Notes under the pieces: generated by a model
Told to the model about the DNA's origin: nothing
The model's input: the letters and a program-made list of their open reading frames with translations, nothing else
Databases searched by the model: none
From: Haliscomenobacter sp.
GTDB taxonomy: Bacteria > Bacteroidota > Bacteroidia > Chitinophagales > Saprospiraceae
NCBI GenBank assembly: GCA_016713275.1
Contig: JADJPL010000014.1
Coordinates: 62,001 to 126,000 of the forward strand
Direction of reading: 5' to 3'
DNA: 64,000 nucleotides
Part shown: positions 43,114 through 52,669 of the stretch, piece by piece
Position numbering within the stretch: the stretch's first letter is position 1
Layout: each line of letters starts with the position of its first letter
Made by a program: the position numbers and the translations under genes

Positions 43114-46100
43114 ATGAGGCCGATTTACCTTTGTGCGCTCTTTTTGACTTTTTCCGTTCTGCTTCGGGCGCAGCAATGCCGGTTTGTGCCTCCGGTGTAT
43201 ATTCCTGCCAATGATTCGATCTCGTACACGCTCGACGTTCTCGGCGCCTTGTCCGACGACCTTTCTACTGCTTCCCAGGGGGTATGCGAGGTGAAGCTGG
43301 ATTTTGTCCACAACGCGATTTTTGACTTTGAGGTTTGGCTAACGTCTCCTTCTGGGCAGACAGTCCAATTGATCGGCCCGAACAGCACTGTTCCCGGCAA
43401 TACGTTTGGGGGCAGTTGGAATATTCGCTTTGTGCCCTGCCTGGAAACCGCTCAGCCCGATGCGCCTTTCCAGGCGCGCTGGGACAATCAAATCAACCGG
43501 TTTACCCCAAAAAACTATACGGGATCGTACTATCCCTTTGCGGGCTGCCTGGAGGATTTTAATACCGGCCCGGTCAACGGCGCCTGGGTACTCCAAATGA
43601 AGTTTTCCCCTACCGCTATTGGATTCCGAGGGTTATTACGGAATTTCGAGCTGACGTTTTGCGATGAGTTGGGCCGTAACTGTTGTTTTGCCGATGCAGG
43701 CCGCCTGGCCGACCCTGCTCCCCAGACGGCGTGTGAAGGGGACTCCGCGCTGGTTTTTGCTCTTACGCCGGCGTATTCCTCTGCCGCTCCGGATACAGCC
43801 TATTATGCCTATACCTGGGCGCTCGGCCGGGATTCGGTTTTATTAAATTATGCCGATTCTTTTGACTTGCGCGCGTTCCCCCGGGGCAATTACCAGCTTT
43901 GCGGGTTATCGTACGACAAAACGGAGCGCGACAGCTTTCCCATGCCCAATGGCCTGCTCCGGCTGGATAGTTTGCGGAGCGCCTTGAACAGTCCCACCCC
44001 GCCTTTTTGCGGGCGCCTGATGGATACCTGCCTGGCGGTCCAGATCTTTCCTCCGGCGGATACCGGGAGGGTCGTCGTTTCCATTTGCGCAGGAGATTCG
44101 GTGGCAGTGGCGGGGCAATTTTTTTCCTCTCCGGGTACGTTCTTCGTAAACACCACTTCGGCAGTGGGTTGCGACAGCACCGTGCAACTCAACCTGAGTT
44201 TCCGGCCTCCCTCGCGGACGATCATCAACCCGTCCATCTGCGAGGGCGATTCGCTGGTTATCGGCCCCTTTGTCCATAAAACGTCCGGTTTATTCATCGA
44301 TACCTTAAGGGGCGTAGATGGCTGCGACAGCATCGTCTCCGGCAACCTGACGGTTTTACCGGCGCCGTCCGACTCGGTTACCCAGGTCATCTGTCAGGGC
44401 GCCTTTTATTCGCTTGGCGGCCAGCAATTCCGCAATGCGGGAGATTACGTGGTGCGGGTTTCTGCGCCCAGCGGGTGCGACAGCATTATTTATTTGAAGC
44501 TGGTGACGCTTTTCCCCAGAGCCCAGGTCCCCGATCCTCCGGTGCTGAGCTGCGATTTTCCTGAAGTAATTCTGGACGGCAGCGCCTCCCAACCTGCGGG
44601 GAGTCTTCGGTATCGTTGGGAAGGCGCCGGAGGGGTCGTGTTGGGCACGCAATCCACCCTTGCCGTCAACCAGCCTGGGCGGTATGTCTTTCAGGCTATT
44701 CAGGAGGAAGACGGAAGGACCTGCGTGTCTCAAACCAGCGTGACGGTTGCTCAAAATAATACCACTCCTCAGGTAGAAGCCGATAGCGTGGCGACCCTGA
44801 CTTGCGCCTTACCGCAGGTTCGCCTGACATCCAGGCTGGTTCAGGCCGTCAGCGATGTTTCCTTTTCCTGGATGGATTCCAATGGCGCGTTTTTGCCAGG
44901 AGATACCTTGCCTGAACTGGATGTGCTGGTTCCCGGAAACTATACCGTCATTGCCCGCCACCGGATCAGCGGGTGCCGGGACACGGCGCAGGTGTTGGTT
45001 CAAATCGATACGGTGGCGCCGGCGATATCTGCAGGGATGGATACGACGCTCGATTGCCGGAATCCTTCTGTTGTTCTTATCGCTCAGGGCCCTGCGAATG
45101 CCGGGTATGTATGGACGGCCTCCAACGGCGATACGGTAGGCGTGACCCTTGCTATCCCGGTCAGCGCGCCGGGCGCGTACACCCTGGAGGCGGTTGATCC
45201 GGCGAATGGATGCCGGGCAGCGGATATCGTTTCGGTGGGGAGCCGGATATTCCAGCCGTTAATCTCGCTAAGCGGGGAGATTTGCCTGTGGGCAGGATTC
45301 TTCGGTTATAGAAGCAACGGTCGCCCCCGTTAATCCGGCTTACCGCTACACCTGGAGGGGTCCTGCTTTAGGAACGCCCTCGGCAACAGGGCGCCAGGTC
45401 GTTCTGGCCGCGGGCAGGTACGCTGTGGTCGTAGAGGAGCCCATCAGTGGATGCGCCGCTTCGGATTCCCTGGAATTGTCGCAGGCGCCCTGCGCGCCTT
45501 GTATCCAGGTCGCTTTGCCGGACACCCTAACCTGCCAAAATCCGCTGGTCCGGCTTCAGGCAAGCTTGTGCGCCCCGTGCAACGGGTGTACGGTTTCATG
45601 GACCAGCCTGGGGGGCGGGAGAATCGTTCAGGAAGGCAATACCCTGACGCCGGTCGTGGAGGGAGGAGGGCGTTTTCGGGTCACCGTGGAAGACGCCATA
45701 GGACTTTCTTCCTCCATGGAGGTCGTCGTGGCTACCGATACCCTGGCGCCATTGGTGGACGCCGGCCCGGACGCTTTCTTAACCTGCAAATCCAATGCGG
45801 TGTGGATAGGGCCCACCGCAGCGAATACGCCGGATTATACCTTTTTTTGGACCGCATCGGATAACCGGCCTGTGATCAATGGCAATGCCCAGCGGGTCCT
45901 GGTGAACCGTCCTGCCGTTTTCTACCTGGTCCAGGAATCCATAAAAAACGGGTGCGCTGGATTGGACAGCGTTTCGGTTCGACGCGACACCACGCCTCCC
46001 TTAGCCGATGCAGGGCCTGCCATGCGCCTTACCTGCAGCATGCCCAGGGTGTCCTTGAACGGCACAGGGTCTGCGGCTGGGCCTTCTATTCAATACGCCT

Positions 46101-48553
46101 GGGAAGCCCGCAACGGAGGCAGAATCCTGGCGGGCAACGCCTCCTCTACGCCGCTGGTAGACGCAGCGGGAACGTATATCCTGCTCGTTCAGGACACGGC
46201 CAATGGGTGTTCCAACATCGACTCGGTAACCGTAGACGCGATATTTTCCGGACCCGCATTGGCTTCGATGCCCGATCAAACCATTACCTGCCGCGATACG
46301 TCCGCCCTGTTGGAAGCCGTTTTGCCGGATAGCCGGCCCTACGCCTACCGGTGGTGCCAATTGCTCCTGAATGGTGATTCCATTTGCCAGACAGGCCTAC
46401 AGATTACGGTCAATCAGCCCGGCGTCTTTTTGTTCGAGTTGACGGATTTGGAAACAGGTTGCACCAGCTACGACCAGGTAGAGGTGTTTCTCAGCCTCAC
46501 GCCTCCATCGGTGGAAGCCGGGGCCCTGGACACGTTCCCTTGCATCGCAACCGTTGTCGGGCTGCAGGGCGTTACTAATATTCCCTCGGGCATGTTCCGT
46601 GCGCTTTGGTCAACGGCCGACGGCGCGATTCTGCCGGGCAGCGACACTTTGCTTCAAGCTCAGGTTTCCAGCCCAGGCTTGTACCGCCTGGTGGTGGAAG
46701 ACCTGCGCAACCACTGTTCCTCGTCGGATAGTGTGCGGGTGGTGGCGGATACCCGGTTTCCTCCGGCGTTTGCTGGCCAGGATACGTCGCTGACTTGCGC
46801 CAACCCCAGCCTGCGCTTGCAAGGATCGACGGAAATTCCGAACCGGAATTTGGAATGGTCCTGGACAACGCCTGACGGGCGAATCCGCAGCGATGCGTCC
46901 AGCCTAAGTCCGTTAGTGGATCAAGAGGGAATCTATATTTTTTCGGTCAGATACCGCAACTCGGGGTGCGAAACCCAGGATACCGTCCGGGTGTCAAACC
47001 AAATCGTTTATCCCGTCATTCAGTTGGAAACCAGCGGACCCTACCTGCTCACCTGCCGTAGGGACACCCTTTCCCTCAACGCCCATCCGACGTTATCGGG
47101 GAGTGGCAGCCCCCTGGTCTTCCAATGGACGAGCCTGACCAGCGCCGGGTTTGTCTCCTCTGGATCGCCCCAGGAAATTTTCGTGAACCGTCCCGGCAGG
47201 TATCGTCTGGAGGTAAGGGATCCGGGAAATGCATGCAAAGACACGCTGGAGGTCCAGGTGGAAGGGGATTTCATTAAACCATTTACCCAAATCACGCCTC
47301 CGGAGTTACTGACCTGCGACCGGGCTCAGGTCCAGGTATCCGCCTGGGTGAGCGGGCCGGAAACCCGGTATCAATATGAATGGAGGGACCCCAATGGGGT
47401 TTTGATCCCCGGCGATACCTCCATGATATCGGTTGCCGAATCCGGGCAGTTCCGCCTGCTCGTGACGAATATGCGTACAGGCTGTTTTACAGAAGAGGTG
47501 GTTAATGTACGGGAAAATCGGACCCTACCTACCGTCGTGATCGCGCCAGTGGAGACCCTGGATTGCGACACCAGGGAAGTGTCCTTGAACGCTTCCGGGT
47601 CGCGGGGCGGGCGAAATCCTCGGTTTTCCTGGACTACCTCCGGTGGCCTTCTGTCAGGCGACCCCAATGGCGCTGTTGGAATCGCCGCTTTGGAAGGGGT
47701 GTATTCCGTAGTAGTCCGGAATACGGAAAATGGGTGCGTGGCGGCGGACAGCGTGGAAGTGCGGTCCAGCGGCAAAGCGATTACGCGGGTAGACTTCCAG
47801 TACACCCAGCCCGGATGTGGATCCGGAAATGGGGGGCGATTGGAGGTACGCGGGGTGGAAGGCGGGGAACCGCCCCTTCGGTTTTATCTTGGCAATAAGC
47901 TGGGAGACGCTCAGGGGAGGTTCGGCAACATACTTCCTGGGGAGTATACCTTTACCGCCAGGGATGCAGCTGGCTGCGAATGGACGGCGCAGGTGGTGTT
48001 TGAAGAACCCCAGCCCGTCCAGGTTGATTTGGGCCCGGATGTGGAGATCAGCCGGGGGGATTCGCTGATGCTGGATGCCTTGGTCATTCCCCAAACAGAC
48101 GGCATTCAGTTTCAGTGGTCGGGGGTGGAAGGCTTGCCGGCTCAAAATGGACCCGCTTTATGGGTACGCCCGCTACACACGACCACCTATGCCGTTCAGG
48201 CTCAGGCAGCCAATGGATGTGCCGCTTCCGATCAGATAACGGTCTTCGTCTTGGCTGCTTTGCCGGTATATATCCCGAATGTGTTTTCTCCCAATGGGGA
48301 CGGCCAGAACGACCTGTTCTATATCCAGGCAGGAAATGAAGTCCGGGAAGTACGCGAGTTTCAGATCTTCGACCGATGGGGAACTATGGTTTTTGGACGC
48401 GCCCGGTTCCAACCCAATGACGAAACCTTTGGATGGGACGGCGCCTTCAAAGGCATCTCCCAAAAACCAGGCGTTTACGTGTATTACGCCGTTCTGGAAC
48501 TGGCCGGCGGGGGTACCGAAATGGTCAAGGGCGAGGTGCTGCTTATCCGCTGA
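43114..48553 (+). CDS. Giant T9SS-exported repeat protein (one suspected frameshift)
   Basis: About 1813 residues. Signal peptide MRPIYLCALFLTFSVLLRAQ; a P-domain-like beta-sandwich (VCEVKLDFVHNAIFDFEVWLTSPSGQTVQL ... NFELTFCDE); about three 'C-x-GDS ... GCDS' units of about 70 residues (SICAGDSVAV, SICEGDSLVI, VICQGAFYSL); then about ten Ig/PKD-like units of 90-95 residues that each open 'LTC--P-V-L' and close 'GC---D-V-V'; a final C-terminal type B sorting domain (VYIPNVFSPNGDGQNDLFYIQ ... IFDRWGTMVFGRARF). The frame shifts near 45293-45297 in tgggcaggattc; reading GG as GGGG would give LWAGDSSVIEATV. Likely a surface adhesin. Its 3' end overlaps marC by 11 bases. Confidence 0.88.
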
Positions 48554-49187
48554 TGATTCCAGGAGACGTAGCCAGTTTGACAACTCCTGCGATAATGTAC
48601 TGCACGCCAATGGCCATGACGATGAATCCCATGATCCGGGACAACGATCTCAACCCGGTCTCTCCCATTACGCGGTATAAATGCCGGGCTGACCGGAGGA
48701 TCAGGAACACCAGCAGGCCCATAACCAATATAGACAAGGCAATCCACCCTCTTTCAAGCCATCCGGCGTGTTTGTCGAATAAGGCGATCAGCAGGGAAAT
48801 CGACCCCGGTCCGGACAATAGCGGCATCGCCATCGGGGAAAAGGATATATCCTGCTTTTGTCTGGCTTCTTCTTCTACTTCCGGGCTGACTGCCCGGCTT
48901 TCTGCCATTTTTCCGCTAAGCAAAGCGTAGCCGGAATTCAGAATCACCAACCCGCCTGCAATGCGCAAGGCATTGATCTCGATCCCGAAAAATTCCAGGA
49001 TCAAGGTTCCCGCAAAGAAAAAGACCAACAGGATCAAGGTGAAATAGATGCTGGTGTTTTTGGCTGTCCGGAGCCGTTCCGCCAGGGTGTATTCAGGCGT
49101 CATCGCCAGGTAAACCGGCAGGGCGCCCAACGGGTTGACTACGGAAAACAACGCCACCAAAGTTGTCAGGAATACGTCGAAAAACAT
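48543..49187 (-). CDS. MarC family integral membrane protein
   Basis: 214 residues, six predicted membrane segments. Signatures: VALFSVVNPLGALPVYLAMT near the N terminus, LRIAGGLVILNSGYALLSGK, and ISFSPMAMPLLSGPGSISLLIAL, the conserved 'P-A-P-L--GPG' block. Function of MarC/YhgN proteins is not established; the old link to multiple antibiotic resistance is not supported. Convergent with and overlapping the end of the giant surface protein gene. Confidence 0.94.
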   Translation of the reverse strand: MFFDVFLTTLVALFSVVNPLGALPVYLAMTPEYTLAERLRTAKNTSIYFTLILLVFFFAGTLILEFFGIEINALRIAGGLVILNSGYALLSGKMAESRAVSPEVEEEARQKQDISFSPMAMPLLSGPGSISLLIALFDKHAGWLERGWIALSILVMGLLVFLILRSARHLYRVMGETGLRSLSRIMGFIVMAIGVQYIIAGVVKLATSPGIISG

Positions 49188-49475
49188 AGGCGGGCCAATT
49201 TTTTATCAAATATCCTTTTTTCCCGCGAGAGAGAAAAAAAAGAGGGAAACCCTGTAGCTTCCCTCTCAAAAAACACCTAAAACCCATATTTCATGAAAAA
49301 ACACTTCGCTGAAAAAAGGGGGAGAACCCTCCCCCCTAAAAATCACCTAAACCCATAACCTGTTTATTTCTTGTTCACTCGTTCGCTTCTTGTGATTTCC
49401 TCATTTTGACGCATGTTGGACTCCAAGGGTCACGACTTGGATTAATTTCCCTCCCCATCTTAATAAAAAATTAAC
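49188..49475. other. Intergenic region upstream of marC with two hairpins
   Basis: Holds gagggaa-accctgtagc-ttccctc (about 49241-49267) and gggggag-aa-ccctccccc (about 49319-49338). Both are short stems that could act as terminators or processing sites. No coding signal seen. Confidence 0.5.
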
Positions 49476-49476
49476 T

Positions 49477-49779
49477 GCAGCTCGGATGAACTGTAGCTCG
49501 GATGAACTGTAGCTCGGATGAACTGTAGCTCGGATTTGCAATCCGAGACTGTTTACCGGATTTTCAATCCGGGCCTGTAGCTCGGATTTTCAATCCGGAG
49601 TTGCCCATCGGCCTGGAAAGACGGTTTTTGCCCAAGGCAGCAAAATTTTCTTTTTTCAATAAAAAACTGCAAAGCAGTTTTTTATTGAAATTGAAAAAAG
49701 AAAATAAAACGTCATGTTAGAGGCAAAGAGTGGTCTTTTGAGACAGCCCCAACCGTATCGGATTACAAATCCGAGCTAC
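49477..49779. repeat. ctcggat / CTCGGATTT-AATCCGAG palindrome cluster
   Basis: Four tandem copies of a 16-mer (ctgtagctcggatgaa type) at 49480-49535 lead into palindromes such as ctcggatttgcaatccgag and ccggattttcaatccgg (49529-49600). A further copy in inverse sense, tcggattacaaatccgagctacac, ends at 49779. A MITE-like element (copy B) sits between these two parts. Confidence 0.85.
49613..49748. mobile_element. MITE-like element, copy B
   Basis: In inverse orientation to copy C at 62639, which it matches closely throughout: ends ggtcttttgagacagcc (right) and a damaged left end (ctggaaagacggtttttgcccaaggcag). The centre is an AT-rich palindrome: cttttttcaataaaaaactgc-aaa-gcagttttttattg with flanking ttttctttttt / aaaaaagaaaa arms. 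No open reading frame. Confidence 0.82.
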
Positions 49780-49780
49780 A

Positions 49781-50908
49781 CTATTTGGATTCTTCGAGGA
49801 GGAGATCGACCGTGATCTTGCGGTCGTTGCGCAGCAAGGTAAGTTTGACTTTCTGTCCGGGCTGGTATTTTTCGAGGGCCAGGATGAGGTCGCTGTTGGT
49901 TTTGATCGGATCGTTGTTGAGGGCGAGGATGATGTCGCCGAGCAGAATACGGCCGTTGCGGTCGCGCAACGTAGGTTGTATCCCGCTTTTTTCAGCGTTG
50001 CTTCCGGGAACGACGTCGATGATCAGGGGACCCTCTAGCTGGTACCGGGTAATAATATTTGGGCTGGCGAGCTCTACCCCGAGGGAGGGCCGTTTGATTT
50101 TTCCGAATTCGATCAATTCGGGGATAACCCAGCGCACCACGTCGACCGGGATGGAAAATCCGATGCCCGCTGAGGCGCCGGAAGGGCTGTAAATGGCCGT
50201 ATTCACGCCGATGAGGCGTCCGCCGGAGTCGAGCAGCGGTCCTCCGGAGTTGCCTGGATTGATAGCGGCATCCGTCTGGATGACATCCCGGATAGGAACG
50301 CCGTTGGAGGATTCAATTTCCCTGCCCAACGCGCTGACAATGCCTGTAGTAAGGGTTTGGTCCAACCCGAACGGGTTGCCAATGGCATAGACCGATTGCC
50401 CTACCCGAAGATCGTCGGAAGCGCCAATGGGTATCGGCGGGAGCTTCTCAGCCGACGCTTTGATGCGCAAAACGGCCAGGTCTTTTTCGGGAGCGGCGCC
50501 CACCAGTTCGGCTTCCCAGGTGCTGCGGTCCGACAACGTGACCGTAGCCCGGTCGGCGCCCTCAATGACGTGAAAGTTGGTCACGATATGCCCTTTTCGG
50601 TCCCAAACGAACCCGGAGCCGGTGCCCCGGGGGATTTCCATGACGTTGCGGGACCAAAAATCTTCCCTCAGGCTGGTGGTGGTGATAAAACAAACGGAAG
50701 GCGCAGCCTGGTTAAATAAGTTGATCGTTGCCAGTTCTTCCGGGTTGAGATCTCCTCTGGGCGTCGTTGCCCTGACGGGGCCTTTTTCAGCGATCAGTGC
50801 GGTTTCCTGGCTCGTCGAATCTTTGGACTTCCAGGCAACGCCGGCGAGGAACCCCATAATCAGCAGGAGGATCACCGCAAGGATTCGACCGGGAAAGGAG
50901 CGGAACAT
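49781..50908 (-). CDS. HtrA/DegQ-like periplasmic serine protease
   Basis: 375 residues. A single N-terminal membrane or signal segment (RILAVILLLIMGFLAGVAW), a trypsin-like domain with the triad His113 (VTNFHVIEG), Asp143 (EKDLAVLRI) and Ser221 (NPGNSGGPLL), and one C-terminal PDZ domain (IIDVVPGSNAEKSGIQP ... LLGDIILALNNDPIKTNSDLI). One PDZ and a membrane anchor are like DegS or the short Deg proteases. Degrades or senses misfolded envelope proteins. Stands alone. Confidence 0.95.
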   Translation of the reverse strand: MFRSFPGRILAVILLLIMGFLAGVAWKSKDSTSQETALIAEKGPVRATTPRGDLNPEELATINLFNQAAPSVCFITTTSLREDFWSRNVMEIPRGTGSGFVWDRKGHIVTNFHVIEGADRATVTLSDRSTWEAELVGAAPEKDLAVLRIKASAEKLPPIPIGASDDLRVGQSVYAIGNPFGLDQTLTTGIVSALGREIESSNGVPIRDVIQTDAAINPGNSGGPLLDSGGRLIGVNTAIYSPSGASAGIGFSIPVDVVRWVIPELIEFGKIKRPSLGVELASPNIITRYQLEGPLIIDVVPGSNAEKSGIQPTLRDRNGRILLGDIILALNNDPIKTNSDLILALEKYQPGQKVKLTLLRNDRKITVDLLLEESK

Positions 50909-50980
50909 GGAGCAGCGTGTTTTTTTGTTAATAATAGAAATTTGGAATAGACAACAAACAAACGACCGATATAGCTCAGA

Positions 50981-52267
50981 TCAGGTTTTGCGTTCTTTTT
51001 TCTTGGCAGCCGGGAACAGGACGTTGTTCAGGATCAGCCGGTAGCCGGGCGAGTTCGGGTGGAGCGAAAGATCGGTTTCCGGATCATTGACGTAATGCCG
51101 GTAGTCTTCCGGATCGTGGCCGCCGTAGAAAGTCCAGAACCCTTTCCCAAACGTTCCGTGGATGTACCGGGCTTCCCCGGCAGGTTTGTTTTCGCCCAGC
51201 AGGAGCACGCCGGGCTTGAGGAACTGTTTGCGGAAAGCAGTGGTTTGCCCCATGAATCCCTTGACGGTGCGGGTGTGGTTTTGGGTGAGCATGGTCGGAA
51301 CCGGGTCCCATTTGGCGGAAAAATCGAACAGCGTGAAATAGTCCTGTTCTGGGGCTACGGGGCGCTCCTGGCCCACATCAATGGACGAGAACTCGTATTC
51401 CATTGGGTTCCTGGAAAGCTGGAAATCGCGGAAAGCGAAGGTCCGGGTGAAGTCCAGTTTGGATTGGGCATTCGGATCGGCGGCGTCCCCGTCGTACATT
51501 TCGGCGCAAATATCCACCCCTTCGGCGGCCAGGGCGATGTCGTAGGTATCGGTTGCCGAACACATAGCAAACATAAACCCTCCGCCCCCAACGTATTCCC
51601 TGATTTTCTGCACCACGGAGAGTTTCAGTTGGGATACTTTGGCAAAGCCCAGTTCTTTTGCCAGGGCTTCCATGCGGCGCTGGTTTTCCCGGTACCAGGG
51701 GAAAGCGTGGTAGGTGCGGTAAAACCGGCCGTATTGTCCGGTAAAATCTTCGTGGTGCAGGTGGAGCCAGTCGTATTGCGCCAATTTATCGCCAATGATT
51801 TCCCGGTCGTAAATGACATCGTAGGGAATTTCGGCGTAGGTGAGCACCATGGTCACCGCGTCGTCCCAGGGCTGTATGCGCTCTCCTTTTTCGTTGAAGT
51901 CGGGGGTGTATACGGCAATTTTGGGCGCTTTTTCCAGCTTCATCGCATCCATGTTGGCTTCGGGGTCGGCGATTTCAGTCAGGATATTGTTGAATTGCCC
52001 ATCCGCGATAATCTCAAACTTGACGCCCCGGGTCAGGCATTCTTTCTCAAAGATCCGGTTGTGGCGAAAAGCAAAACTCCCGCCCCGGTAATTCAGCAAC
52101 CACCAGGCTTCTTCCCCATTGGCAAGCACCCAGTACGTAATCCCGTAGGCTTTCAGGTGGTCCTTCTGGGCGTCCGGGTCCATGGGAATAAGGATGTAGG
52201 CCGCGCGAAGGGGCTGGAAGGCCGCTGCAAAGAGTAGGACAAAAAAGAGGACGGAAAATCGCTTCAT
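50981..52267 (-). CDS. Exported protein, often called 'asparagine synthetase B' in Bacteroidota
   Basis: 428 residues with a signal peptide (MKRFSVLFFVLLFAAAFQPLRA). The conserved opening AYILIPMDPDAQKDHLKAYGITYWVLANGEEAWWLLNYRGGSF is followed by PKIAVYTPDFNEKG, DDAVTMVLTYAEIPYDVIYDREI, DWLHLHHEDFTGQYGRFYRTY and GGGGFMFAMCSATDTYDIALAAEGVDICAEMYDGD. The last resembles a class I glutamine amidotransferase-like fold around a Cys, but I see no AMP-binding synthetase half. The name in databases is therefore doubtful. Location is periplasmic or extracellular; the reaction is unknown. Confidence 0.8.
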   Translation of the reverse strand: MKRFSVLFFVLLFAAAFQPLRAAYILIPMDPDAQKDHLKAYGITYWVLANGEEAWWLLNYRGGSFAFRHNRIFEKECLTRGVKFEIIADGQFNNILTEIADPEANMDAMKLEKAPKIAVYTPDFNEKGERIQPWDDAVTMVLTYAEIPYDVIYDREIIGDKLAQYDWLHLHHEDFTGQYGRFYRTYHAFPWYRENQRRMEALAKELGFAKVSQLKLSVVQKIREYVGGGGFMFAMCSATDTYDIALAAEGVDICAEMYDGDAADPNAQSKLDFTRTFAFRDFQLSRNPMEYEFSSIDVGQERPVAPEQDYFTLFDFSAKWDPVPTMLTQNHTRTVKGFMGQTTAFRKQFLKPGVLLLGENKPAGEARYIHGTFGKGFWTFYGGHDPEDYRHYVNDPETDLSLHPNSPGYRLILNNVLFPAAKKKERKT

Positions 52268-52406
52268 GGGCTAATGGTTTTCCTTTTTTATTTTAAAAAC
52301 GAAAAATAGAAAAAGCGCTTGCTTTCGAAAATCTTTTAACATAACAGTAACCAGGCAGTCCGCGTTTAAATAAAGAAAAAAAATCTTGATTCGCCAGGGG
52401 ATTTAG

Positions 52407-52466
52407 GGCTGTCTCAAAAGACCATTTTTGGCCGGCAGGAGGCGAAAACGGTCTTTTGAGACAGCC
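52407..52466. mobile_element. MITE-like element, copy D (60 bp, minimal form)
   Basis: Perfect 17-bp terminal inverted repeats GGCTGTCTCAAAAGACC / GGTCTTTTGAGACAGCC with only about 26 bases between and no AT palindrome. It shows the intact termini of the family most clearly. The gene-free stretch 52268-52669 otherwise holds only the promoter of the next gene. Confidence 0.85.
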
Positions 52467-52639
52467 AGTAAGGAACGCTACTGGCCCCTTTCGGTTTTCC
52501 CGGGCATAAATGAACCGAGACAACTGCGGAATAAAAATTATCTTGCCGAAGAACATCCGCCAAAGTATTTTTGGGGTCTTTGTATATGGCTGCCGGAGGG
52601 AAAATACCCGGTTTTCATAAAAAACGCAGGCATCCTGCG

Positions 52640-52665
52640 TACCTTTGGTAGAAACATAAGGAGTG
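52640..52665 (+). promoter_or_regulatory. -7 box and Shine-Dalgarno of the VWA-like gene
   Basis: TACCTTTG (52640-52647) fits TAnnTTTG. A strong purine run, aaggag (52658-52663), sits 6 bases before ATG 52670. Clear Shine-Dalgarno sites are uncommon in this window, and this one decides the start. Confidence 0.65.
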
Positions 52666-52669
52666 GATC

